DNA of 64,000 nucleotides, taken from contig JACEEZ010001777.1 in the NCBI GenBank assembly GCA_016584305.1, positions 400,257 through 464,256 on the forward strand, written 5' to 3'. Both the position numbers and the translations under genes were made by a program. Under the pieces are notes generated by a model. That model saw only the letters and a program-made list of their open reading frames with translations, was not told the DNA's origin and did no database searches. The stretch comes from Chionoecetes opilio. Taxonomy: Eukaryota > Arthropoda > Malacostraca > Decapoda > Majidae. Below, in pieces: positions 32,429 to 42,644 of the stretch; position 1 is the first letter of the stretch, and every line of letters begins with the position of its first letter.

Positions 32429-32783
32429 TGGCGGGCTCGCCCTTATGACTCTAAACGCCTCATATAATGTATGCATGTATGTTTTATTTTTGCTTATGTG
32501 CTTGTAGAGGTAGGAGGGGAAATTGGAACCCCTAGTTGCCTAGGGACCTTAGTAACCCTAGGCATCTCAAATTTATAAAATCCAACCACTCGACTGCGAA
32601 ACTTTGTGTATACAGTACTCGTCAAAAGTATGCGGCGCCCTGCCCCCGGCCCCGCACAACAAACAATACATAGGGAAATTTATAGAAAATAATGTATTAT
32701 AATTACCTTTTAATACTTGGTTGGGTGGCCTTTTCTCTTCTTCACGGCTTGGAGATGACCGGGTAGTGAAAGAGCTAGGTTTC

Positions 32784-33735
32784 TTAGGTGTTCAGGTGAG
32801 ATGTTTGCCCAGGAGACTCACGGATGGCCTTCTCGAGCTTGGGTATGGAGCTGACGTCTTTCCCCTCCAGATCCTTCTTGACCATGTGCCAGAGGTTCTC
32901 AATTGAGTTGAGGTCCGGGCTGTTACCTGGCCAATCCTTTATGAAGTGTACCATGCAGTCATCAAGCCACTGAGTGACAGATTTGGCAGTGTGAGCAGGA
33001 GCACCGTCCTGTTGAAACACACTGGCATGTGTGAGCTCGAAAGAATCTGGCAAATGTTCACAAAGCAGCTCCAGGTAAACAGCTTGATTCACTTTAAGGT
33101 TTTTAGGAAGCACAACAAGCTTGCCTAAACCTCTGCCAGAGAAACAACCCCACACTATAAGTGAATCTTGGTTTTTTACTCTCCACATACATTGAGTCGA
33201 GGGGGTCACTGCCTGGGCGACGGTACACTCGAGCTCCTCGGTTACATGTCACGGTAAATGTTGCCTCATCAGACCACAACACTGACAACCAGTCATCATC
33301 AGTCCAAGCAAGATATTTCTTGGTGAAGGTGACCCTGCGAGCTCTCTGCGCGCATGTAAGAAGTGGCTTCTTCAGTGGCTTGTGGCTAGTATAACCCAAC
33401 TCGTGCACTCGGTGAGATACGGTACGCAAAGACACTGCACCAACCACTTCAGGGTTGTTTTCCTTCAATACCCTTCCTGTAACGCGAGGGGTACTCTCCA
33501 ACGAATGTTTTAGAACGTTCATAGACCTTTGAGAAATCTTCCTGGGACGACCAGGCCGAAGTTTCTGTGATGGTGTTTCACCGCTGTTTTCCTCTCTAAA
33601 ACGTGCCAAGTACTTCCTCACTGTTGACTTAGCCACACACAACAACTCACTTATTTTTTTCGTTTGGTGGCCTGGATCCTTTAAACCAATGATATGAGCA
33701 ATGGTTTATTTGCTTAGTTCCTTGGTAGGTGCCAT
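32784..33735 (-). pseudogene. Tc1-like transposase, DD35E, copy 1
   Basis: ATG at 33735 (MAPTKELSK) with a TAA at codon 10, then IGLKDPGHQTKKISELLCVAKSTVRKYL (HTH), GRPRKISQRS (GRPR AT-hook-like linker), HTH2, and the catalytic core: first Asp in LWSDEATFTV, a frameshift near 33160, second Asp in FQQDGAPAHTA, and Glu in SPDLNSIENLW. I count 35 residues between the second Asp and the Glu. Total ~317 codons, normal for Tc1 transposases (~340). Inactive through the stop and the frameshift, but otherwise well preserved. Confidence 0.85.
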
Positions 33736-33789
33736 AATAAAAATATAATACCACAATCACCACTGATAAGTGCAAAACACAAGGCAGGG

Positions 33790-34213
33790 TCACGACTCAC
33801 GGTATGTGAAGAGCACCGTAAAACACCCAGATTCACTTATGGTGTGGGGTTGTTTCTCTGGCAGAAGTTTAGGCAAGCTTGTTGTGCTTCCTAAAAATCT
33901 TAAAGTGAATCAAGCTGCTTACCTGGAGCTGCTTTGTGAAAATTTGCCAGATTCTTTCGAGCTCACACGGGCCAGTGTGTTTCAACAGGACGGTGCTCCT
34001 GCTTACACTGCCAAACCTGTCACTCAGTGGCTTGATGACTGCATGGTACACTTCATAAAGGATTGGACAGGTAACAGCCCGGACCTCAACCCAATTGAGA
34101 ACCTCTGGCACATGGTCAAGGAGGATCTGCAGGGGAAAGACGTCAGCTCCATACCCAAGCTCGAGAAGGCCATCCATGAGTCTCCTGGGCAAACATCTCA
34201 CCTGAACACCTAA
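33790..34213 (+). pseudogene. Tc1-like transposase, C-terminal half, copy 2 (inverted)
   Basis: Plus strand: KHPDSLMVWGCFSGRSLGKL, VFQQDGAPAYTAKPVTQWLD, SPDLNPIENLWHMVKEDL through to ...GQTSHLNT and a stop at 34211. It is almost the same as the C-terminal half of copy 1, in the opposite direction. The frame is intact, but the N-terminal HTH and first catalytic Asp are absent, so it cannot encode a working transposase. Confidence 0.85.
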
Positions 34214-35634
34214 GAAACCTAGCTCTGTCACTACCCAGACGTCTGCAAGCCGTGAAGAAGAGAAAAGGCCACCCAACCAAGTATTAAAAGGTAATTATAA
34301 TACTGTTACGCCTGGCGTTATGCATGTAGTGTGATGGAGGTGGTTGTGGTGGTAGTGGTGGTTGTGTGAGAGGCTTGAGGCGTGTGTGTTTATCAGCTGG
34401 GAGGAGGTGGCGCGTGAGGGTGCCTAGTGGGGCGACCTTGAGTGCGAGGGGGTGGGTGTGGGGTATAGAACGGGGAGTGGGCCCGGGAGACGTGTGTTCT
34501 AGGTACCCGGGTGGGAGCGGGGAATGGGGCCGGGGAGGACGTGAGAGTGGGTGCCTGCTTCCTGGCACAAAGGGAGTGAGGAACGACGTGTTCCTCAACG
34601 TCTTGAGGAACAGACGTGCGCCGCTGCCGAGAAAGGAGTCGCGGCGGGCGGGGATCCCGTGGGGGACTGTAGTGGCGTGGTGGTTGTGGTTGTGGTTGTG
34701 GTGGTGGTGGCTGTGGTGGCGTGGGGGGAACTGTGGTTGTGGTGTTGTAATGTGTCTCCTTACCTAGGGCCTAGGAAGAGGTCGGAGGTATATGACGTGT
34801 ATGTACAGTCAAACCTCGATATAACGGACCTCGATGTAACGGACTTCGGATGTAACGGACTCCATTTGCGCGACAATATAAATTATATATATATATATTT
34901 TCTTTTTTTCTTCTTCAAATCATACCGCTTATCGCCGCTCGAATTGTCAACTCAACATAATTGTATTATTTTCTCATTTTACTTTGGAATGCTTGGGTTT
35001 TAAGGAGTTTGGATGTATCACATATTAAGATATATAAGGAAGGAGCCTGTGTTGCTAGTGATTTAGTGGTAGAAGGTGTGTATTGTTTAAAATAGTGACT
35101 ATTAGTGTTATGGCATGGCCGCTGCTACGTCTCCCTGTCACCTCAACACCCTAAATCACCCTTATCTAAGGTGATACGCAGTGCTACACTGACCTAAATA
35201 GTGACACGTGTATAAAACTGCACTTCACAACCATATATATATAATAATGAGCATTAGACATGATAATAAGCAATACCTTTGGAAGCCACGGCTGAATCTG
35301 GCTCATAGTTTGTTTACCTTTCACTAGAGCTTGACTAACCAGACGGTGAGAGAAAGCATTAACATTTTAGGGATAACCCATCACTTTACGGGAGAATTTT
35401 TCTTCCTTTTTATCTATTTTGGGATGATTATAATGTCTCATGATGCTGCTGCTGCTGCCGCGGCCATGCTGCCAGGCGTGGATGAGCGCCTTGAAAGTAC
35501 TTTCATATCTTTACTCATATGTATGAATAATAGCAATTCAAATGTGATTATATGTCTACATTCAACTAGAATGAAATTTCATAGCATGCCAAGCAGTAAT
35601 AAGCGAGCCTGGATACTTACTACCTCTCCTAATA

Positions 35635-36638
35635 CACACAACTCTCGTTTTCCCGGACCTCCATTTCCCGGATATCGGATTTGCCGGTCAAAATCCGAGG
35701 TCCGGGGATATGTCAAGAGTCCCAGACAAATGCCTGGTCCAGTCCGTAAATCAACAAAATTGTCCGGCAGTCAGAGCGTCTCCTGCCTGGTCAGTGCAGG
35801 TCTGGTCAGTGTCCGCGCCTCCCGCCAGATGGCAGCATGCTCAGCGGTCATATTGTTTACATTTGGACACACGACACTCACGGTTCACCTGCATCGCCTC
35901 CGTCAGTTCCCTGACCCCCACTGCCCCTGAGACTATTGAACACTTTCTGCTGCAGTGTCCGCGCTTCCACCCCCACCGTGTAGTGCTACACTCTCAACTC
36001 CACGCCCTGAACGTCGCCACCTTTGACCTGTCCACCCTGCTGGCGGCGGCTGGCCTCCCGCCAGGTGGCAGCATGCTCAGCGGTCGTATTGTTTACATTT
36101 GCACACGACACTCACGGTTCACCTGCACCGCCTCCGTCAGTCCCCTGACACTCACTGCCCCTGGTGCAGGAACGTCTCTGAGACTATTGAACACTTGCTG
36201 CTGCAGTGTCCGCGCTTCCACTCCCACCGTGTAGTGCTACGCTCTCAACTCCTCGCCCTGAACGTCGCCACCTGTGATCTGCCCACCCTGCTGGTGGCGG
36301 AGGCGGGCGTCCCCCTCTCCCGGCAATACGCTGTCCTCTGCCTCACCTGTGCCTTCCTGAGGAAGACAGTTCAACTACAGTGCCTGTGATAGCATCATAG
36401 GACATCACCAGGGCTCACAGTGTTCCCCAAGGGATCCTCGCAGCCCTAAAAACAACAACAAAGTGACGTAAAAGTCCGCGGCGGGGTAGTTGATATTGGC
36501 GGTTGCCGGACAGTAAATACTAGAGTAGGATAAATGTCCGGGGGTGGGTAATGGCCTTGGACTGTTGCGATTCCCGGACGTTTGCAGTTCCCGAACCAGT
36601 GCTCCCCCCTATTAGTCTGGGAAAACGAGGGTTGTGTG
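35635..36638. mobile_element. TA-type element with CACACAACC ends, copy 2
   Basis: The left end CACACAACTCTCGTTTTCCC and inverted right end CACACAACCCTCGTTTTCCC, with TA at 35633-35634 and 36639-36640. Same family as 6320-7386. The interior is two tandem copies (~35820-36060 and ~36055-36330) of a ~220-bp unit, part of which encodes a LINE zinc knuckle. Confidence 0.8.
35925..36389 (+). pseudogene. Captured LINE C-terminal zinc-knuckle fragment, duplicated
   Basis: 36150-36389 reads CPWCRNVSETIEHLLLQC PRFHSHR (C-x2-C-x7-H-x4-C), LRSQLLALNVATCDLPTLL and then a hydrophobic end to a stop at 36387. An incomplete repeat of the same codons begins at 35925 (ETIEHFLLQCPRFHPHRVVL). This is the extreme C-terminal knuckle of a LINE polymerase, carried inside a DNA transposon. 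Confidence 0.65.
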
Positions 36639-37385
36639 TACCAGTCCCGAACAGTCGTGGGCGAGTGTGCCAAATCCCTGATGTGCGCTAGTCACTGTTT
36701 ACCTCCCAACATAGCTACACGGTCTGGTTGTGTTTGTGATTATTTCTCATTTATTTCACGTGTAGGAGCGAACCAGATTCAGCATGTAGTGCCAGTCACT
36801 GTTTACCTCCCAACATAGCTACACAGTCTGGTTGTGTTTGTGATTATTTTTCATTTATTTCACAATATTTTCTTTTTTTTCATATATTTTTCCACCCTTG
36901 GGAAAATACCCTCGCTATAACAGACAATCGGCTTTAACGGACCACTCCTCCCCCCCTTTAGTCCGTTATATCAAGGTTTGACTGTACTCTGTTTGTAAAT
37001 TTAGTGGCTTTGTGGTTTTATACAGTAAACGCAAGAAATGAGTCAAAATGTTTCCTTCGCCTGTGTGTTGATTGACCACGTGAATTATATGCGACAACTC
37101 GCTCCACCCTAACACACCGAACTCGTCCCTGTTTAAGTAAGTCAAGCAGCGGGTACTGTTACCCCTGCACAACCTCACCGAGACACCTGAAGTGTGTAGT
37201 GGGGTCCAGGGCATAATAATACATTATTTTCTATATATTTCCTCTTGTATTGTTTGTTGTGCGGGGCGGGAGCAGGGCGCCGCATACTTTTGATGAGTAC
37301 TGTAGATGCACGAAACTTGAAATGGGGAATATTTAGAGGTACCGTGAAACTTTGTATTTGCGAACCAAGACGTGATGCTGACTTG

Positions 37386-38016
37386 GGGCTATATTCAAGA
37401 ATGCTCGTCAAATCCCGGCAGGTGGAGATTTCCCACAGTCGTACCTCCACCGGTGGCATCTACAAGAAATGCCCGACTGGTGGATATTTGACAGTCGTAC
37501 CAACACAAGCGGTGGCTGCAAAAGCAGGCATACCAACACAAGTGAGTCCAAGGCGGCATCAGTATTTTGACTGTTTTACACCTATCTAATTCCTTTTACT
37601 AGCCTAATTTATCATTTCTGCCATTAAAATAATAGCTATGTTAGTGTTCGCCACTTATCTGAGGCATTGAGGAAGAAAAAATGGGCCTGAGTGGGCTTGT
37701 GCGTACATCCCGTCCCATGCCACAGCCGCTCTCCCTCGTCACCACTTCTCACAGCAATATAAGGCCTCCTGCACCTAATTTTACCTTAATTATGACACGT
37801 GTGCATTCACAAGGTATGCATGTTACTCTCGGTTGTGTTGAAAACTCACCTGTAATGGTCTGGTTAGAAATAGGATGGAATAAGTGCACAGCGAGATGAA
37901 GGTGGGATCTGCATGTTGTCACGAATCAGCTGACTCAAATCTCCACCCGTTGCGTTACCTATGTTGATTCTTGTATACCGCCCCGCGGCGTCGAGAAAAT
38001 TTCTTGAATATGGCCC
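37386..38016. mobile_element. Harbinger-like MITE, 631 bp, TTG duplication
   Basis: The left end GGGCTATATTCAAGAA and inverted right end GGGCCATATTCAAGAAATT; TTG flanks both sides (37383-37385 and 38017-38019). A GGG..C start with a 3-bp duplication is typical of PIF/Harbinger. The interior has short palindromes (ccaccggtgg near 37446) and no transposase. Confidence 0.7.
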
Positions 38017-38131
38017 TTGGTGAACTTGGTACACCACTGTATATTTTTCGTTTATTCACTTTTTTAAACACATTTTCCCTGATCTGCATGGCCCTCCCCA
38101 CTATCGGGGGATCAAGATTGTCATGGTCATA

Positions 38132-38446
38132 CAGCTAAGTATTAATTATCCGATCTTGGGGGGACCGAAGGTAGGTCGGATAATTGGAATAGTCGGATGT
38201 TCGGATATCACAGTAACCATAAACGTAAGGACAAAATGATATAGAACATAAAAGATGCAGCTCTTGAAGGCCGATCCAGTGGTATACGCGAAAGTAAAAT
38301 TCATGCATAAATAAAGCCACAAATCAATGTTTTCTAAAAAAAAAACTTAAAAAAAACGAAGTAAAATAAATGGCCAAAACAAGACACAATGAGGTGGTGA
38401 AAAAAGTCGGTTGTTTGGACAAGTCGGATGTTGGGAATTTGGCTGT
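38132..38446. mobile_element. Pogo-like MITE, 315 bp, TA-flanked
   Basis: The left end CAGCTAAGTATTAATTATCC and inverted right end CAGCCAAATTCCCAACATCC both lead into a 'TCCGAC/TCCGA' echo that repeats inside (tcggataat…tcggatgttcggat). TA at 38130-38131 and 38447-38448. Too short to code. Confidence 0.7.
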
Positions 38447-38939
38447 ATAATGGTTATTATTCGTTTGCACTACAAATGAAGCCTCAAAACACTCAAATGA
38501 ACTCAAAACTATCCTTCAAAAATTATATAGATTGAATTTTACTTATAGTTATCTAATAGCGCACACAACACACCCTCCTCCCCCGACGACTACTTCAACA
38601 CTGAAAAGTGCGACAAACTCTGTGTTCAACTGTGTGACAAGTGACTCAGGACCAGGGACGGATAGCCAATGACAGGATCGATTTTCGTTTTTTTAAGCCA
38701 ATAGTCACGCAAGATGGGTTAGCCAATCAGAGAAGTTTTGGGAGCCAATCAAAGGCTCTCAATTAAGACAACGGATCTTTTTACTGTAAGGCTTTGATTT
38801 GAATCAGTTTATGCCGAGAAATGGATTGTGTAGGATGTGGGTGGGAGTGTGGGTGTTCGGAGGCATGAGACCGGCCCGCCAGCAGGGAGACAAAACGGCG
38901 CTACATTCTCCCTGCTTCCCACAACCTCAGTAGGTAAGA
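38447..38939. other. No feature recognised
   Basis: No ORF. Contains repeated CCAAT-type pentamers ('agccaat' at 38661, 38697, 38721, 38752) in a 100-bp stretch, perhaps a remnant promoter or a simple repeat. Confidence 0.3.
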
Positions 38940-39130
38940 GGGTTTAGGTTAGGTTAGGTTTAATGAAAACTTTAAGGTTAGGTTAGGTATACTTTGTGGT
39001 TAAGGTTAGGTTAGGTTTCATTAAAACCAATTAGGTTAGGTTGATTATACTTTGTGGTTAAGGTTAGGTTAGATTTCATTAAAACCTATAAGGTTAGGTT
39101 TAATGAAAACCTATAAGGTTAGGTTTGGTA
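38940..39130. repeat. TTAGG-containing satellite, short array
   Basis: Units of roughly 30-60 bp built from (GGTTA)n plus 'tttaatgaaaacc(tataa)' or 'tatactttgtggttaa'. Same unit, in opposite orientation and more regular, at 57985-58240. Confidence 0.8.
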
Positions 39131-39224
39131 TGTTCTATTCAATCACTTCCCTGTTATCTGAGACCCTGACTAAGTTTGGTAAATCTTAAGAACAAAGGCT
39201 CCACCCCCTATCTTCTTCTTCTTC

Positions 39225-39448
39225 TAGCCAACAAGCTTGGGGACATGGTGGGAAACCGGTGTTTTTGGGGTGGGGGAGCACACACATAAGGGAAATATGG
39301 CCCCCCAAAAAAAAAACCCCAAAACTGGGGAAAATTTAAATATTTCAAAAGGGACATTACGGGGCCATTTTTCCCCTTATTTTTTATGTGTGTGCCCCCC
39401 CCCCCAAAAAACCCCGGGTTTCCACCATGTCCTTTAGTTTGTTGGCTA
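39225..39448. mobile_element. Palindromic MITE, 224 bp (TAGCCAACAA ends)
   Basis: TAGCCAACAAGCTTGGGGAC at 39225 mirrors 39429-39448. The arms stay paired inwards through 'acatggtggaaac', 'cacacacataa', 'atggcccc', about 95 bp each. The centre is A-rich (aatatttcaaaagggacat). Homopolymers look inflated. No recognised superfamily. Confidence 0.75.
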
Positions 39449-40970
39449 AATAAAATAAGAAGGAGGTGACCCTTTTTTCAAAAGATGACAAACTCTACAG
39501 CCCAACCAGCACCCCTCCTCGGCCCCCCCGTGCTGTGCACAAACCCAAACCCTAAAACCGCCCTGACCCAACTGACCTAAGCTAAAACCCAACCTAACCT
39601 AAACCCAGCGGGAGGGGGCGCCCTTTCAAAACTTGGGGGAAATATCCTAAAAACATATCCTTTGTTTTTTAAAACCGAAAATTTAATTTGGCCCTGTAGG
39701 AAAGGGGAGGACGGATATTAAAATCACCAAGTGTTAAGGAAGTAAGAAATACGTAGAGCCAAAATTTTGGGGCGTTTAAAGTGGAGCCCCTTTTTCTTAA
39801 AAATTTTCCCCAAGTTTTAGTGTTTTTCTGATGGGGATGAGTTTTTTTGATGGAAAAGGGGACCATAAAAATTTATGTTATTATTAAAAAAAAAAAAAAT
39901 TTCCATGGGTTTCCGGAAAAAAAAAACTATATTTCTTAAAAAAGCACCCATTTTAGGCCAGGAAAAAAATTTGCGGGTGCTCTGAAAAAGACCCCAAACT
40001 CGTCCCTTATTACCCTGGATTTAAAATGCACATTTACTGGCAAAAGAAAATTTTAGGAAAGTAAGTGATAACGGCGGGGACGACTGCGCAGTTCTGTCCA
40101 TTAAAAGATTAGCTTTACTAGACCTCTTGAGCCGCACAAAAAATTCAAATACAAGAGCTGGGAAATGGGGTGTTGGATGGTGGGAAAGGCCCAAATTTCC
40201 CTCAGGGTTTATAAGGCCGGTTCAAAACCCTTTGTTGCAAAAAGGCCCCACCCCCACTGTCCTCTTTCTCCTTTCCCCTTTTCTCTTTTCCTCTTTTGGG
40301 TGAAATTTGCATTGCAAATAGTTTTAAAAATTTTTATGAGGAAAAGGTCCCTTTTATTAGCCGCGTGTTATGCCCGTTTCCCGGTTTGATTAGGGAGTTC
40401 ACAAAATTGAACTCCTCCAGGATGATTTTCCCCGATGTTTTCTGGTGCCCAGGAAAATGGGAATGGGAAAGGGTTTGGGGCCTCCTGCCCTTTTGTAGTT
40501 CCCAGATTCCAACCCAGACCTACGTAGTTGACAAAGACTGTCTCTGTCTGTGTTTGGACAGACGGGGTGTGCCTACGATTGTCCGGAACCGGTCCAGGTA
40601 AGTCCTAAACAATCCCAAGACGTACGGTCTCGGCTACGCAGGTCTTGTGGGGGCGTGGCCTGTGTTCCCGCAAATCGGGCAGCCCATGCGGACGAACGGG
40701 GACATGCTTACGCAAGTCGCAAACACGTACGTAGTTCAATACGACTACATTACGACTGACGTAACACTGGCCCCGTCACGGTACGTCTGTCGGGAAGTGC
40801 AATAGTCGTGGTTATACGGGCGTTCACGGCCGGACTACGCCCGTCAGAACACAAAATTGGCGATTACGCCTGACGGGAGCTGTCTGGAGCAATATACGGG
40901 AATGTGTGACCCCACTCACCCCAGCATAACGCTTCCAGTTCAGTTCAGTTCTCTTTTAGTCGTATTTGTT
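39449..40970. other. Degraded repeats, then CpG-rich tract; no gene
   Basis: 39790-40060 is a base-smoothed copy of the foldback family (caagttttagtgtttttctgatgggg…taggccaggaaaaaa…), compare 58262-58475. 39540-39600 has CCTAA repeats. 40560-40920 is unusually rich in CG and 'tacg' ('cttacgcaagtcgcaaacacgtacgtag') with no readable frame. I cannot name it. Confidence 0.4.
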
Positions 40971-42644
40971 TCCTCGACTTGATCTTGATCTTGATCTTAT
41001 TTGGGAGTCCCCAGCGGATGCTGTCAGTGAAGCCTTTGGTCCGGCGTTCTCCCACACACGTAATCTTTTTGGGAGAAGCAAAAGGGGGGGGGGGGGGGGA
41101 AACACAGCCAGGTGTTCCCCCCCCCCCCCCCTCCCAGCACCACACCAATACGGGTCCCCCATCACTGAGGGGCCCCCTGCCTCGCATGCTCTCACATGCG
41201 TGCTCTCCAAGAATTCTCCAAAAATTTCTTTTACACTCTCAATCACACGACTGTCACTCCTCCCCTCAGCACACAACCCCAGCAGATACTCCATCTCCAC
41301 TCTCCTGTCTCTCATCTCTCGCCATTCTTCCACTCGACCTCTCCTACCCTACCTCCAACATCTTTGTTCTAGCATACTCATACCGTTCACATTCCAGCAT
41401 CAAGTGCTCCACGGTTTCATCCACTCCTGTCACACACATCACACACACCTTGCTGCCACCATTCTTCCATCTGTACATACGACTATTTACCTTCAGCGAC
41501 TTTGTCCTGGCTCTGAAGAGTAAATCCCCTCCATAGCCACCATCATAGAAACCTTTCATACCGTGGCTGGTCCTTTCTCCTGTATCATTCAGTGTTGATT
41601 TCTCACTCATTCCCCTCAGCCATTCTTCTTTCCCTTTCTCTTCCACTCTCCTATTTATTTCCTTTTTGCATACAGCCATACTCCCATGTCTCATCACTCC
41701 TGTCACAAATTAACATTCCCAGTTCACCTGTCCATCTTTCCACTTTTACTGAGTCTTTCATCCACTTCCCATACATATTCCAGTCCCAAACCTTACTTGC
41801 CCATTTGCTGTCATCCATTCGTTGCAGTCTAGCTCTGTACCTCAGTCCTGCCTTTGCTATCCTCTCTCTGAACGTGCTCCATCCCATGTCTCCTCTAATC
41901 GCTTCCACTGCCACATACCTATTGGCTCCTAATGCTATTCTACCTGCTTTGTTCTGTGTTACTTCCAATCTGTCCAACTCCTTCCTAGACCACACCATTG
42001 TTTCCAGGCCATACATAATGCTAGGGACTGCCACACCCTTCCATAGTCCTCTCACCACTTCATACTTGTTGGCCCGACATCTTGCCACACTGCCTAGCCT
42101 TCCAACCCACTGGTTGGCTCTAGCTATCCTCTCATGTTTAGTTTTCTCACAGCCTTTATCATCCAACCAAATACCCAGATACATGTACTCTATCGTTCTC
42201 TTTATTTCATTCCCACCCACCATCCAAATCCTGTCATCATCAGAGTCATCCCCATTCACCACCAACACTTGACTCTTCTCCTTACTGAGCCTAACGTTGA
42301 AGTCCCTTCCATACTCAGTCACAGCATTCAGCATCTCTTGTAGCTCATTGTGGTTTTCACTAAGGATCACCACATCATCTGCATACATACATCAGTACAC
42401 TCAACACTTCATCTCCAATTTTCACACCCAGACCTGTACGCTTCACTCTCACTGCCATTTCCTCAACATATAATCCAAAAAGTAGAGGAGAAAGGACACA
42501 GCCCTGTCTTACTCCTCTCTAACTATTCACCCATCCAGTCTCGAGGTCACCCATACTGAGCTTGGCCTGTGTGTTCTCATACATACTGTTTATTATTTTA
42601 ACAACCTTCTCACTCATGCCAATCGCCTCCAATACCTTACATAG

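Larger units (their letters stand above)
26545..32469. mobile_element. 5.9-kb region bounded by a 40-bp inverted repeat
   Basis: 'catatgaggcgtatagtcataagggcaagcccgcca' (26545-26583) matches, inverted, 32429-32469 with a few changes. The right arm is followed inward by a coding-like 3' end (31759-31953). Together these suggest the ends of a DNA transposon whose interior was replaced by LINE insertions. No TSD was identified, so the boundary claim is moderate. Confidence 0.45.
34806..36984. mobile_element. Pogo/Tigger-like element, TA-flanked
   Basis: The left end CAGTCAAACCTCGATATAAC and inverted right end CAGTCAAACCTTGATATAAC, followed on both sides by 'ggac' echoes of 'taacggac', with TA duplications at 34804-34805 and 36985-36986. 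No transposase is visible. A smaller pogo-like element is inserted at 35635. The same terminal family opens again at 63957 at the window edge. Confidence 0.8.
34304..37215. mobile_element. Insertion of unknown type inside the Tc1 palindrome
   Basis: Comparison with copy 1 shows that the Tc1 sequence ...aattATAATAC|attattttc... is interrupted here; ATAATAC occurs at 34297-34303 and 37216-37222. The insertion begins TGTTACGCCTGG and ends CCAGGGCATA; the inverted ends (TTACGCCTGG / TTATGCCCTGG) are weakly alike. Its own left part is GT-rich with (GGTTGT)n-like repeats at 34335-34365 and 34680-34745. It carries a Tigger-type element at 34806-36984. Confidence 0.6.
32613..37302. mobile_element. 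Palindromic Tc1/mariner element (DD35E-type), TA-flanked
   Basis: The left end CAGTACTCGTCAAAAGTATG at 32613 and the inverted right end CAGTACTCATCAAAAGTATG at 37302 match for ~90 bp; both are flanked by TA (32611-32612, 37303-37304). The left half carries a full-length transposase in minus orientation. The right half carries the C-terminal half of the same gene in plus orientation, so the two halves form a ~0.5-kb inverted duplication. The right half is split by a 2.9-kb insertion at 34304-37215. Confidence 0.8.

Noticed and set aside
32400..32470. Inverted repeat considered as rho-independent terminator
   Set aside because: The matching arm is 5.9 kb away, not adjacent; bacterial terminators do not apply here.
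34304..37215. Insertion considered as an LTR retrotransposon
   Set aside because: It starts with TG but the right boundary does not end in CA with a matching duplication, and no second LTR is present.
40966..41536. Pair of 185-codon plus-strand ORFs
   Set aside because: Antisense shadows of the LINE copy A C-terminal region, which reads properly on the minus strand.
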